Assembly (NCBI GenBank): GCA_034687125.1
Contig: JAQGBZ010000116.1
Location: 62,001-126,000, forward strand
Direction: 5' to 3'
Source of the DNA: Neelides folsomi
Lineage: Eukaryota; Arthropoda; Collembola; Neelipleona; Neelidae
DNA: 64,000 nucleotides
Position numbers and translations under genes: made by a program. Shown piece after piece: positions 53,520 to 64,000 of this stretch (position 1 is the first letter of the stretch; every line of letters starts with the position of its first letter). Under the pieces are notes generated by a model, which was given only the letters and a program-made list of their open reading frames with translations, made no database searches and had not been told where the DNA came from.

Positions 53520-53963
53520 TTAAATATCAATATTATTACTAATATTTTCTGATTCTTTAATTGAAAATTCTCCTCCGCTGAGTCCACCAGGTGGAAGGGG
53601 AACACATCTTTGAAGTGGCTCACTGAACAGCCAGCAATTTCCAGATGGCATTGAATTATTCTTCGGGCAGTGGAAATACCCGTAGAAAAGCCAAGTACTG
53701 TAAGCCGCACTCCATTGGCAATAGTAAAAGAAGGGAGATCGACCAGGCGCTCCGATTGTTGGAACACATCCTCCAGCCTCTTCTTTCTCTACAACTCCCA
53801 ATGCTTCGTGGATTCCTTCACCTTTCTTCGCACAAGAATCAGCTCCTTCTCCTTTCTCGTATACAAATAATGATACGAGCAAAATTGTCAAGATTCTCTA
53901 TAATTAAAAGTAATGAGTTATAAAAGGAGTTATTTGATTGAACATTACTTTTACCTTGTGCAT
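53520..53963 (-). CDS. Small secreted six-cysteine protein, chitin-binding-like
   Basis: Two exons, 53955-53963 (nine nt, MHK) and 53520-53897, total 128 aa. The start lies in the tiny first exon; the second exon continues RILTILLVSLFVY, completing a signal peptide. The mature part has six Cys, in DSCAKKG, GGCVPTIG, YYCQWSAAY, FHCPKNNS, GNCWLF and LQRCVPL. Aromatic residues lie near the third Cys, resembling a CBM14/peritrophin module of about 65-70 residues. The spacing is not a textbook match, so chitin binding is inferred. Neighbouring position and the matching micro-first-exon structure suggest relationship to the larger chitin-binding gene downstream on the same strand. Confidence 0.75.
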
Positions 53964-54410
53964 TTTTGTACTTTGATTAATTGAAGATGAATAGAAGACT
54001 AAATGGCTCGGGAGCTTCCCAAATGCCATCAACAGTTGTTTTTATATGAAGGTTATGTGAAGGTGAGTCAGCATTTGCATACAAACAATAAAATCTGACG
54101 AGTTCATTTGAAATGTGCATTTTACCATTTTTATTATTCTCATTAATTATAACATTATAATTATACTGATATAATTGGCTAATGTGCATAGGATATATCC
54201 ATATTGGTTATTTATTCGAATCTTCATTTCATCATTAGTTAAATAACACCATTTTGATAAATTTGATTTTTTCTCACTATTGTATATCCTATTAAAATGA
54301 CAATTCATCTTAAAAGTAATAGTTATAAAACATGTAAGATTAATCCACAATCTAATTTTACACTAGATGCTAAATTCCTAATGAATATAAATGCAAGTTT
54401 TTATAATTAA
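53964..54410. other. Short AT-rich intergenic region
   Basis: About 450 bp separating the six-cysteine protein gene and the receptor gene. The frames here are AT-rich noise. Confidence 0.5.
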
Positions 54411-57400
54411 TTAATTAATGACTTCAGGGAGAACATATCCTCTTTTAAAAGCTTCAGCTTTCTTGCTACTCCCATAAAAATCCATTGGGCCGACAAACTT
54501 TGGTTTAATTGCTTTCTCTGCTTCGATCTTCGCCTTACGTCTTTTTCTTGCTGTGGAAAAGACTTCAATGGCCAATGAAATAAAGGCGATTCCAAGGCCA
54601 ATGATCGTAGCAATGAAAACACCTCCAAGACTTTCAAGAGAAATTCCATCACTTTCCCCTTCTCCCAGCGTTGGACAAGTCGGGGACCAATATTTTGCTG
54701 AAAGCGTTTCAAAAAACCGAGCTGTTTGAAGTTGAAGAATTGCCATTGAAATATTGTCCTGGATAGGATTTCCTTGTGCGACTGCAATTGCATATGGACT
54801 TTCAGCAAAAGGTTCTCCAATGAGAGTTAAATTGCAATTTTGATAAACTTCATATCTTGTTTGGGCAGCGTCGTGAATGAACGCAAAGTAATCACTCTGA
54901 GATGCCTATTAAATGAAATATGCAAAATTGTTATACTAATTTAGAGCTTTGAATTAAATTGCAATTATTTACATTTTCAAAGCCTTCTTCTTTAGTTGAA
55001 AGAAGCCCAGTTTTCTCAATAACAGCAAAAATATGAATATACATTTCTCGAATTGGATACTCCCAAACAATATATTTTTTCTCGGATGAAGGAGCTTTTA
55101 GTGTTAAATTTCGCCACATCCTATATAACGAATTTAAAAGAACTTTGAATGCGGAATATATTAACTTATTGTACATTAACTTTATGGTACTTTTCATTTT
55201 TAAGTTTTTTTTAAATACTGATATTTTGAATAATTATAAAGAACAAACTGATAAAGCGTTTCTTCAGCATTTGCCATATTCCTAAAAAAGTTAAATGCTG
55301 TTGAGTTTTTAACGACTGAGTATTTGACGCTTGATTGACTAGCAAGATGTTCCAAGTTCCTTATAGGGCTTTGCATCCTTTCGACCTAAATAAATAAATA
55401 TTTTATTGAGAACGATCCAAATTGAATTGGAATGAAAAATATTAAAATTTTAGTCATTCTGTCAAGAAAGCAGCAAGATTGGCTGTAAATGTGGCAAGCA
55501 TCAAAACGACAAAGATCCAATAAGCAGCAACAAGAGTCCGACCCGAAAAAGCTGTAATAATAATAAAAAACAGTTCTTTTTCAAGTTCCTCTCTTTACAA
55601 TTTTCAATGACTCTAATCACTCAAACAATCTTATTCCGATTACCCAATTATGTATTTTATCAATAGAATGAATTATACTTTCAACATTTAATAACCAAAT
55701 GGGGTGAATAAACGCAAGTCATAATTTGTATTCGATTAAAAATTAATATAATTTAATAATATACATAATGTGAATCACACAGTGCAGTTCTGCAAACCAC
55801 AGCATTGGAAAAGATTGTAATACTTTGGTGTTTACATTTAGGAAATAAATTCTCTGATTCATGATGACTTTCAAAATCTTGGCCATTGTTTGGATTTGTA
55901 AAGAGGAATATAAAGGGATTTAACAAGTTAAATGGAAATACACTTGGGAGATTAAGTGGATAATGAGATTTTGTAAATGAGATTAAAGATTGTATATTTT
56001 ATGTGTGTGTTTACCTTTTGGTGGTTCTCCACCACCTTGAGGAGTAAACGAAGTCAGGGCGAACCAAAAACTTTCTTTCAGCGTGAACTTCCTGTGGTCA
56101 ATTAAGCCTGAATTAAGACTTGGGAGGAATGAGTGATGTCGTGGAAATGAGGTGAGGGGTTTGAGGTTAAGGAGTTTAAAGAGGGAATCAAAAGTGTCTT
56201 CAGTCACCTAAATGATTTGTACTTGTGAGGATTATTCTGAGCACTGTATGGGCTGAACTTGTCCAAAAACCTTAAAAGTTTCATACAAACGAATGTCAGC
56301 CACAATCAAAAAAGTCAAGTAGAGATTTAACAATTAAGCTCTTTTTACCAAAGCATAAAACCGGTTGCAATTGTTGCACCTGCGATGCTAAACCAAACCT
56401 ACAATAATTTAGAATTTTACTTTCTTGCACCTACTTTTAATGAAGTTCGTATAAGTGAATTATAAAGTATTCCACATTGTTAATAAACTATAAATAATTC
56501 TCACCTCCGCTCGAAGCACAGTCATAAACTTGAACAGAGAATTCTTTTGAACGGGTCGTTTCATTGCTTAATTATAAATAATAATGATCACATATAATAT
56601 GTATATTTTTATGTATATTTTTTACTTTATGATCGCATATTTAAAAACTTAAATTAAAGCAACTTGAACTTACCAATAATTAATCCAGATTGTTCATAAT
56701 AAGGACTAACAAAATCAACAAATTCTTCTCTTTCAGATGTCATGATATATGGAGCTACAGCAATGTCGATTTTCTGAACCATGTAGAAAATATTATGAAT
56801 GAAGTTAATTGAGAATTAAATTGCTTATTTTTTTACCCCATGGACGAGATCTCCTGTCAAACCATCCCATCTTCCATAAATTGGATCTCTTCTGCCAAAT
56901 CCAACCTCATTTTCAATAAAGTCAAAAGTGAAGTTCATTTTGTCAGCAATTCCTTTAGCAAGTTCAATGCAATAGCCAGTCCATTCATTTGTCTTTTCAT
57001 CCCGAAATGTCCATGGTTTATTCTGTGTAAAAATGCTTATTACATTTATAGATTTTATATGTATTAAGATAAACTTATCATTAGTTAATTATTAGGTTTA
57101 AAATTTGTAAACTCACCTGCACAATTCCCACTCGATAATATGAAGTTTTGGGTCTAAAGAGATATGTAGGTGCTTGTGTAAATGTTAAGGCAGAAGAATC
57201 ATAATTTCCTACAGTGGATGTTCCATTTGGACCTCCAATATCTTCATATTTAAGTTTTGCTTTCAAAATTACACGATCTTCTTTAATTTCGTATATATCT
57301 CGACCTCCCTATTACAAATACGCACTTAATTACAAAACAAAGGAAATCGCTAATTTAAACAAAATTATAAAATTGTGAAAATGTGATTAACTAATTAATA

Positions 57401-58632
57401 AATTAAAATCAAAAAATTTCTTAATTTTAATCAAAGAACCTCGTTTAGTGTATTAGTAAGAGAGGTTTTAAAAGCTTCATCATTTGTGTCCGTTCCTTCA
57501 CAAGTAGCTTTCAAAGTGCTGGGATTCGCTCCATTGTTGGTAATATTTTGAATAGCAGTAGAAAGGAGATAAGCCAATTTTCGTAGATACATTTCCGAAG
57601 GAGGATTTCGACATTCTTCATAATTACAGGGAGAATTGTCTGTTCGGACTTCAAGTTTGCAACAGAGGCTTTGAGTATCGTCATAATATCCTTTTAAATG
57701 GGGGAATGAAATGTTGAGAGGTCGATGAGGTTCAAATGAGTCGTACATGAAAACCCATTCAGTACGATTCCTAACAACTTGGTTATTTGTTCGAATAAAT
57801 TCTTCAAAATTGGCTTGATTCCCATACAGGACAACAGCAGAGGGGACGCGATAATCGAATTTTTCAACGATCAATTTATTTTGTGCAACTCCGTTGAGAA
57901 AAGCATAGCGGATCAAAGTATTTCCAAGGATTAGATGCAATCCACGAGAGACGACTAGATTTTAATACATTTTATATAAATAATTTTTTTACATTCTTTT
58001 ACATTACATAACTAGCATGTAGTACTAAGGACTTACTATTGTTAGACTATAATTAAGAATTTGGTATAAATGTTCTAACCATTTTCTCCATAAAATATAA
58101 GGAATCCATTTGTAGCTTTTTTTGTTTCCAACAATGCATTTGATCCTCTTATAAGGACATCAATCGGAGCATCAACTTTGTAATATGGAACTGATTTTGA
58201 ATTAAAAAACACTCTCGGTTTTGATCCTTCCTCTTGTCTATAAGTTACATCAACGACTGCAGTAACTCCATTCACTAATTCTTGACAAACTTCAAAACAA
58301 ATAACATTTACTGTTTTATTAGTATTTGGTTTGATAACACGGAAAAAGACAACAAAGAGAGACAAAAACATAAGAGTTTGAAATCAATTAATACAAACTA
58401 CTATGAATATAGTTATTTGCATGTTTTTACCTTGATTCCAATTTGATTCATTTTTATACTGAACCATTCCAAAGTCCGGACTTTTCCCAAAAGCGTCATC
58501 ATAATCTTTTAGTCCATTTTGAAATGCGGATGACCAGGCCAAGTTTGTTTCATCAACGAGTAAGATAATTTTGGATATTACAATGTAATTGGACATTTTA
58601 ATCAAAAAGGGTACTAATTTTTCCAATTTCAT
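54411..58632 (-). CDS. Ionotropic receptor, IR8a-like chemosensory co-receptor, 14 exons
   Basis: Variant ionotropic glutamate receptor; IR8a and IR25a act as co-receptors with tuning IRs in chemosensory neurons. Exons: 58431-58632, 58080-58289, 57440-57954, 57117-57308, 56837-57022, 56674-56773, 56505-56566, 56349-56398, 56208-56270, 56015-56091, 55460-55551, 55249-55385, 54973-55120 and 54411-54905; total 842 aa. I read the third exon's upper edge as 57955, which breaks the frame; 57954 restores it. A full amino-terminal domain is present. S1 has KPWTFRDEKTNEWTGYCIEL and TSEREEFVDFVSPYYEQSG with the Arg that binds the ligand carboxylate in iGluRs. M1 starts VWFSIAGATIATGF. The pore motif PQGGGEPPK is the co-receptor signature. 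M3 is FVVLMLATFTANLAAFLT, and M4 lies in ESLGGVFIATIIGLGIAF. SGRTLVAAYW, VERMQ and LESLGGVFIAT favour IR8a over IR25a from memory of those families. One intron has a GA donor. The N-terminal signal peptide is not clear, so a further upstream exon may exist. Confidence 0.88.
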
Positions 58633-59924
58633 TATGAAAAATAATATTTTCTAAATTTTAGTTTTGGAATATTTTTACAATAGGCTTTGTGGGAATCTTT
58701 TCTGAGTTAGAGTATTCACACTGTGAAGGTGCAACGAATAAATTGTCCAATATTGGTCAAACCTCTCATTATTTATTTAATATGAAAAGATTTTAACAAA
58801 TTTACATGTCATTTCCTTATAATAAGTTATACTAAATGTATCTAATAGGGTGAATCCTTCAATATTCTACTGAATTCATTAAGGTGTTTACATATCTTGA
58901 AATATAATGAATAAACTCTTTCGCAATTTTATGATAAGGAGAATAAAAGTAAGTGAAGTAGACGAAAAGCATTCATCGTGTAAATAAAAAAAGTGACAGT
59001 TTCCTTTCATTCCTGACTAATGACGAGTAAACGACGGAGAAAAAAGAACTAAAAAGAGGAAAGGTGATGAAAGGAAAGAAAATTGCTTTCACAACCAATT
59101 CGCCCACCTTTGAATCCTCTTGGAAAATTGATAAATTTTGGTCGATTTATTTTTTATAGTATCAAATTAGATTTTATATACATTCAAATAAATGCTTAAT
59201 AATATTTACCTTGTTAGTTCTATAAGGTACTTGCTTTATAAAAATATATTTTGACGATTACATATACCGTCATATACCAATGCTTGATGTCAACAAAACT
59301 TTTAAATAATATTACGTCCTCAAGTTTGTATGACAAGAATTTATATAATATATTTTGGATTTATTCGATAATAGAAAATTTTACCGTTTTAACAAATTGA
59401 ATTGCGTTCATTTACATTAATTCATAAGATTATTGAATATTGATACTTACAATAAGTCAAAAGATATTTAAGATATGTTTAACAAAGTATAATCATACAT
59501 TTTTATACTTTTATACTAATATTAAATTCAAGCATGGTTTTCATTGGTTTGTCAGTTCTTTGCCTATTTAATGCATTTACAAAATACATGTGTATGAAAA
59601 ATTCATTCTATAATAGCGACCTACCATAAAGTAGATTTTTATATTATAAATCAAACATTATTTTTAACGCGTAATTATGTATTATACCTACCTACATTGA
59701 GTAGTAATTGTAAGCAATATACATATTTTATTAAGTGTATTTAGTATCATATTTAAAAAATTTATTATAAGTAATAATCAATGTTTAACCAAAATGGGCA
59801 TAGTAATACCTTACAGATGAATTAAAGTTCCTTTAATAAACACCAATTGTGAGACTGTAAATACATAATTTATCTATATAATTAATATAATGAAGTTTTT
59901 AATGTTATATAAAAATGTGTGATG
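58633..59924. other. Intergenic region, possible leader exon of the IR8a-like gene
   Basis: 1.3 kb. A minus-strand ATG at 58974-58976 opens MNAFRLLHLLLFSLS, signal-peptide-like, before a stop with no canonical donor in between. It could be the missing signal-peptide exon or coincidence. A possible acceptor (TTTAG) lies about 18 nt before the modelled ATG at 58632. The remainder is AT-rich. Confidence 0.35.
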
Positions 59925-62900
59925 TCATGTGTCTTCTTCTTTTATAATCCCGAGTCTCGCAGCGACTTGTTTAACGGAATTAATGACTTCTTCTTGCACC
60001 AGATTGAAACTCATTGCGAGGAGTGATATACCAAAAAGTAAATAGAGAGAACACAATGCAATACTAATCTGAAAAGCCATTAAAAAATTTACATAATAAA
60101 ATCAAGATTTTAATAGGCACTTTTAATAACTTGTCATAAATTACTAACCTATAATAATTTATGCCAATATTGTGAATATTACCTCAGGATCATTTTGTAC
60201 TCTTTGAGCAGGGACAAAATCCCCAAATCCAATCGTCGTAAGAGTGATGAAGCAAAAGTATGCCGAGTCAAGAAAATTCCAATGTTCCCATCCATTGAAT
60301 AAAAATGCACCAAATAGGATATAACTGCAGAACGAATAATCAAATTAAAGTTAATATGCATTTTTATGCATATTAACTTAACATATGCATAAAGCTGTAT
60401 TTAACATACTTATATTAATATATAGAATATAATATTAAATTTAAATGTACTTTGTCAAATAAATTTCATTCTTGAATATAAAATTTAAATAATTTTTATA
60501 TCCCACAAATATTTTTTAAATGTGTTAATAATAGTTTAAAGAATAAAAGAATGTTGACCTTAAAACTAAGAAAACGCATAACCAAATGGGAACAGGACGA
60601 CTCCCTGGATCTTCCTCATAATAATCATCTTCCTCGTCCCAATAATCGTCGTACGCCTATTTATATAATCATAATTTCAATTTCACATCCAATTGGTGGT
60701 GCATTCATGTAATGGAGATAACTTTTTAAAAGCATTCTTAATCAATATCTTCATTACATAAAATGACCTTATGATTTATAAACTCTTGAGTAGTAAAATG
60801 AACTCTTCTAATGCTTATAATAAAATGTAAATGGGGATAATAATATAGAGTTTTACAACGTAGTGTTCTTGAGGTCGAATTCGAGAGAGACGGAGAGATC
60901 TCCGAACTTCTGATTCATCTGTAACGACCATATGGGCGTCTTCAGCATATTTGTTGCATAAAATTGGCAAAGTTTGAAAGTTGGGTGGCCCTGTGAAGAA
61001 AGGATCTGCAGAGCGAGATGATCTCTAAATGAAATCGGAAAATAAGCATGAGTTATTATTTAAATGCATATCATTTATCAGGGATATAAAGTTAATTGAT
61101 AAATTCATTAAAGTTTAAACTGGACCTTTAAATTTCAATAATAGCCTCTTCCAAAATATACCTACTGGTTTACTATAGGTAATGTTAAATGAATGAAACA
61201 ATTCCGAGGTTTGGGTAAATTGGTTGAGTCAATTTGTATTTAATGTGAGGTGACATTGGAAAACATTATATGGAACTCTCTAAATATAACATTAATTTGT
61301 GCATATGATCATATTCAAACAATGTTTGCTCAAATTCTTCCTATCACCCCCTCATTATTGGCAGGGTGAGAATTTGGCGTATCTATTTCAATGTCTTTTG
61401 AAGACAATTTCATACAATACTACACGGTATATTACATTGCATGGTTGTTTTAAGTTGCTGGTGGGAGAAGCTATCTCAATATCAATGTGAACTAAATGTA
61501 AAGGAAGAGTCTATTTAGTGGCAAAGTAATATGAATTATATGAAGGTGAAGGTGAAGGCATTAAAAGTTTAAAAGTACAAGTTTCATCGACCCGGAAAAA
61601 GGCCATGTTGAGAATACCCTGGCCGCCTTCTTCGCGGTCAAAGCATTGAAGGTAGGAAGTGAAGGAGGGCAACCTCGAATGCAGGATAAGGACAAGGACA
61701 ATCCTTGGCCAACTTTGGGAAATCATACCGGAATTACTATCACACCCCTACATAATAAACTCCTCAGCCAGTGGAAACTACATTAGCCAATTAGTAAACA
61801 TAAATGATATTTGATATATATTAACTTTAATACAATTTATTTAAATATTTAAATTCGTAGAAAATACTTTCATAATACACCATGGAATATTTTATGCTTG
61901 TTTAATATGAACTTAAATGAAGTATATTGGCACTTTATAATACTAATAATTTTAACTGTTTTAAAAAGCATTTGGATCACTGCATCAACATATTACATTG
62001 TACTTTTTTCCCAATTTTGGAACAAGACATTATTTCATAAATTCATAATACTTGATTGGAGGAAGATTTAATAATTTGATTAATAATCCCACCTGTGTGC
62101 TTCTATTTGTCGTGAGTTGTGCTGATTGTTTAATCGTTCCCTGTGGGTTCCTTGGCAGTGTGGCATTTGGGCTCTTTAAGCTTCCATGACCGGTCCGACC
62201 AAGGAAGAGATTCTCTTCCGAATGGACTCTCCTGCCCAATACAAACCCAAGTCAACAACATGTTTATCTCCAAATGCCGGGGAGGAAATGGGTTAGAAGA
62301 AGCCTTGGCCGTGTTGTGGAGGCCTTCAGTCTACCGAAGATCCCTCGGCTTTCCACTTTAGACATTGAAGTACCTGAACACAGGGTCGGAGTTGGCTGAA
62401 AGAACCGAGTCAGTCAATGCTGAGTCGGCCGACCGTTGGCTCACACGTCCCGACCTACGAATTGACCTTCTCATCCCGCGGCTGCTCCTGAAAACAAAAT
62501 CTCTTTTCATATCCTTCCCTACTCGCCCATTTCTACAATTTGCTAACCTCCATAAATACTCATACGGATATTGTAAAGGCTTTATCATTCACATTGTTTT
62601 CCTCATTTTCAAACTTGTACTTGGATAGCATTTATCACCTTTACATTATTTAACCAATGTCAAATTAAATGATATTTGTTCCACTTGTGTGTGATTTACG
62701 TTACAAATGGTAATGAATTGATTACACACTGTTTTATCTTAAATATTTACAAATATTTTATAATTTATTATTTTTAATAAATACAATCATTCATTTGTAT
62801 TTGAGATTAAATTGACACAAATGTACAGACCTGTATAAAAAGATATTATGAAACAAAAAGCTTACCCAGAATGTTTTGATGAAGAAGACCTGTGACTTCG

Positions 62901-62966
62901 TCCCCTTTGTAAATTTCCCATCCTTCGGGAGGGTTTCGGCTTCCGTGTACAAAAGTAACAGCAACA
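59925..62966 (-). CDS. Second K2P potassium channel, 3' part only (5' end outside the window or unidentified)
   Basis: Seven exons recognised: 62866-62966, 62374-62487, 62093-62231, 60860-61024, 60559-60656, 60183-60324 and 59925-60068. They encode the M2-M3 loop ([52 protein letters not shown]) and an acidic stretch, then M3 (VFLVLSYILFGAFLF), pore 2 ([14 protein letters not shown]), M4 and the tail AARLGIIKEEDT. Every exon has a counterpart in the 44.0-46.8 kb K2P gene, with highest identity from M3 to the C-terminus. M1, pore 1 and M2 are not visible up to 64000, so they probably lie beyond the right edge. The His-rich repeat of the first paralogue is absent here. The last exon encodes 47 residues plus stop, exactly as in the other gene. 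Confidence 0.92.
61025..62092 (-). other. 1.07 kb intron of the second K2P gene
   Basis: Larger than the introns of the first paralogue. Contains a short hexanucleotide repeat (GAAGGT units, about 61540-61560) and a GC-richer stretch at 61580-61740 whose minus-strand frame has no recognisable content. No conserved exon seen. Confidence 0.5.
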
Positions 62967-64000
62967 CTGCAAACATAAGGAAATGGAGTCAATTTGAAGT
63001 GTGGGGAATTTAATGAGATCTAATGTGGATGGGAACCGTGAGAAAATAAATCAATTAATAATCTTAATGAACCGCATAACAAATGGGAGAAATAATTCAA
63101 TCGACTCTCCTTCGTGAGCTATAATCTATCCCGGGAGACCTATCATCCGTTCGGGTTGAGAAGCGGTGCGGAGTGAACGAGGAGAAAAAAATATTCTATT
63201 AACCCGATATGCCTATCTAATTTATAACATTTCCCTATATTCTTCCAGTTGGATAAGAAGGAAACAATTCGTATACGTCCAACATTATCATTTAAAATTC
63301 TCAAATTCCTATTTCTCAACCGTTAACTCGCCAAGGAAGAATCTTGTACAGAAGCCAAAAATGAAAATACCCTAAAAACTCACGAATACACAAATATGCG
63401 TTCACCGCTTAATTCGATAGACAAAATATAACTAAAGTACGAATTACGAATCAAATAACTATTCAAAGAATCTTTAAAGATTTTTGAAATCAAAAATATA
63501 ATACATATTTCCTTATATAAATATGTTTAGAGAAATTTATGTTCATACAAACTTTTCAAATTAAATATCAAATTATTATTAAAGATCAAGGCAATTAAAT
63601 ATTTTGTAAGAATTCAAGCTTGTAAATAAATCAATAATTTAGGTAAGCATTAAAATGAATTATTATTGAAATATTAGGCAATTTTTTGTTGGGATTTTGC
63701 AGAACGCATGAAAAATGGGAAAAATTGATAAATGCGTATTTAGAAAAAGTTTTTGGTTTTCGGCCCTTGCAAACGTTCATCATGTGTAGCAAATTCTTTT
63801 TTGTGTGCGTGGTATATAAACTTATCCATTGCATGAATTTAGAACTTTGAAGTGATTTATGTATCCTATTTTGGCAAAGACCCTACAGAGATTGTTATTA
63901 GTAAATTGAGAACAGAAAATTGCAAACAAGTTGCTCAAAGTTCGCATTCTCCTACCCATAAAGCCTTCCTTTACAAAATGGGGATTTTAGCATACTTAAA
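62967..64000. other. Right edge: presumed intron of the second K2P gene
   Basis: About 1 kb with no exon resembling the first-pore region of the paralogue (no TTIGYG-like or M1-like frame on the minus strand). Presumed large intron continuing past the window. The plus-strand frame at 63166-63375 looks random. Confidence 0.45.

Noticed and set aside
54411-58632. Assigning the receptor to IR25a
   Set aside because: QGGGE is shared by both co-receptors, but the M3-S2 and M4 wording (SGRTLVAAYW, VERMQ, ESLGGVFIAT) is closer to IR8a as I remember it; a phylogeny would decide.
59925-62966. The second K2P as a pseudogene because pore 1 is missing
   Set aside because: All visible exons are intact and in phase, and the gene runs toward the window edge; truncation by the window is the simpler reading.

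Overview
The window is a piece of an AT-rich animal nuclear genome. Genes are split by short GT-AG introns (mostly 50-400 bp) and there are no operons or ribosome binding sites. Protein content points to an arthropod: a Brinker-type DNA-binding protein, chitin-binding (peritrophin-like) secreted proteins and an ionotropic chemoreceptor of the IR8a/IR25a co-receptor group. A probable GA-AG intron in the receptor gene would fit a copepod crustacean, a group in which GA donors have been reported as common, but the species assignment is inference. I joined exons by hand from reading frame, splice sites and protein family conservation. In ten multi-exon models the exon lengths sum to a multiple of three; one-base errors in individual exon coordinates remain possible, and I saw two such conflicts in my own counting (noted in the entries).

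Layout from left to right. 1-4.5 kb: AT-rich intergenic DNA. 4.5-8.1 kb (-): CASD1-type sialate O-acetyltransferase, 12 exons. 11.3-12.6 kb (+): acyl-protein thioesterase (LYPLA family), 6 exons. 14.0-15.3 kb (-): unknown nuclear-looking AT-hook protein. 17.7-23.2 kb (-): Brinker-like repressor with two Brinker DNA-binding domains, one in each coding exon, split by a 3.5 kb intron. 23.2-29.4 kb: large non-coding upstream region with GC-rich patches. 29.5-30.8 kb (+): mitochondrial ribosome recycling factor. 31.5-33.8 kb (+): Peter Pan/SSF Brix-domain ribosome biogenesis factor, with a possible small membrane protein gene nested in its last intron. 34.4-37.9 kb (-): secreted trypsin-like protease with an N-terminal thrombospondin-1-like domain and an Asn/His repeat linker. 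39.7-42.5 kb (-): synaptotagmin-like protein with degenerate calcium loops. 44.0-46.8 kb (-): complete two-pore potassium channel (K2P). 50.9-52.7 and 53.5-54.0 kb (-): two secreted cysteine-containing cuticle/chitin-binding type proteins. 54.4-58.6 kb (-): IR8a-like receptor. 59.9 kb to the right edge (-): the 3' part of a second K2P channel, a paralogue of the first.

The genes are functionally mixed: housekeeping (mitochondrial translation, ribosome assembly, depalmitoylation), development (Brinker-like), excitability and sensing (K2P pair, synaptotagmin-like, IR8a-like) and extracellular matrix. From 34 kb to the right edge all the multi-exon genes lie on the minus strand. The strongest points for follow-up are the duplicated Brinker domain, the GA splice donor, the 14-nt microexon in the protease and the K2P duplication spanning three unrelated genes.
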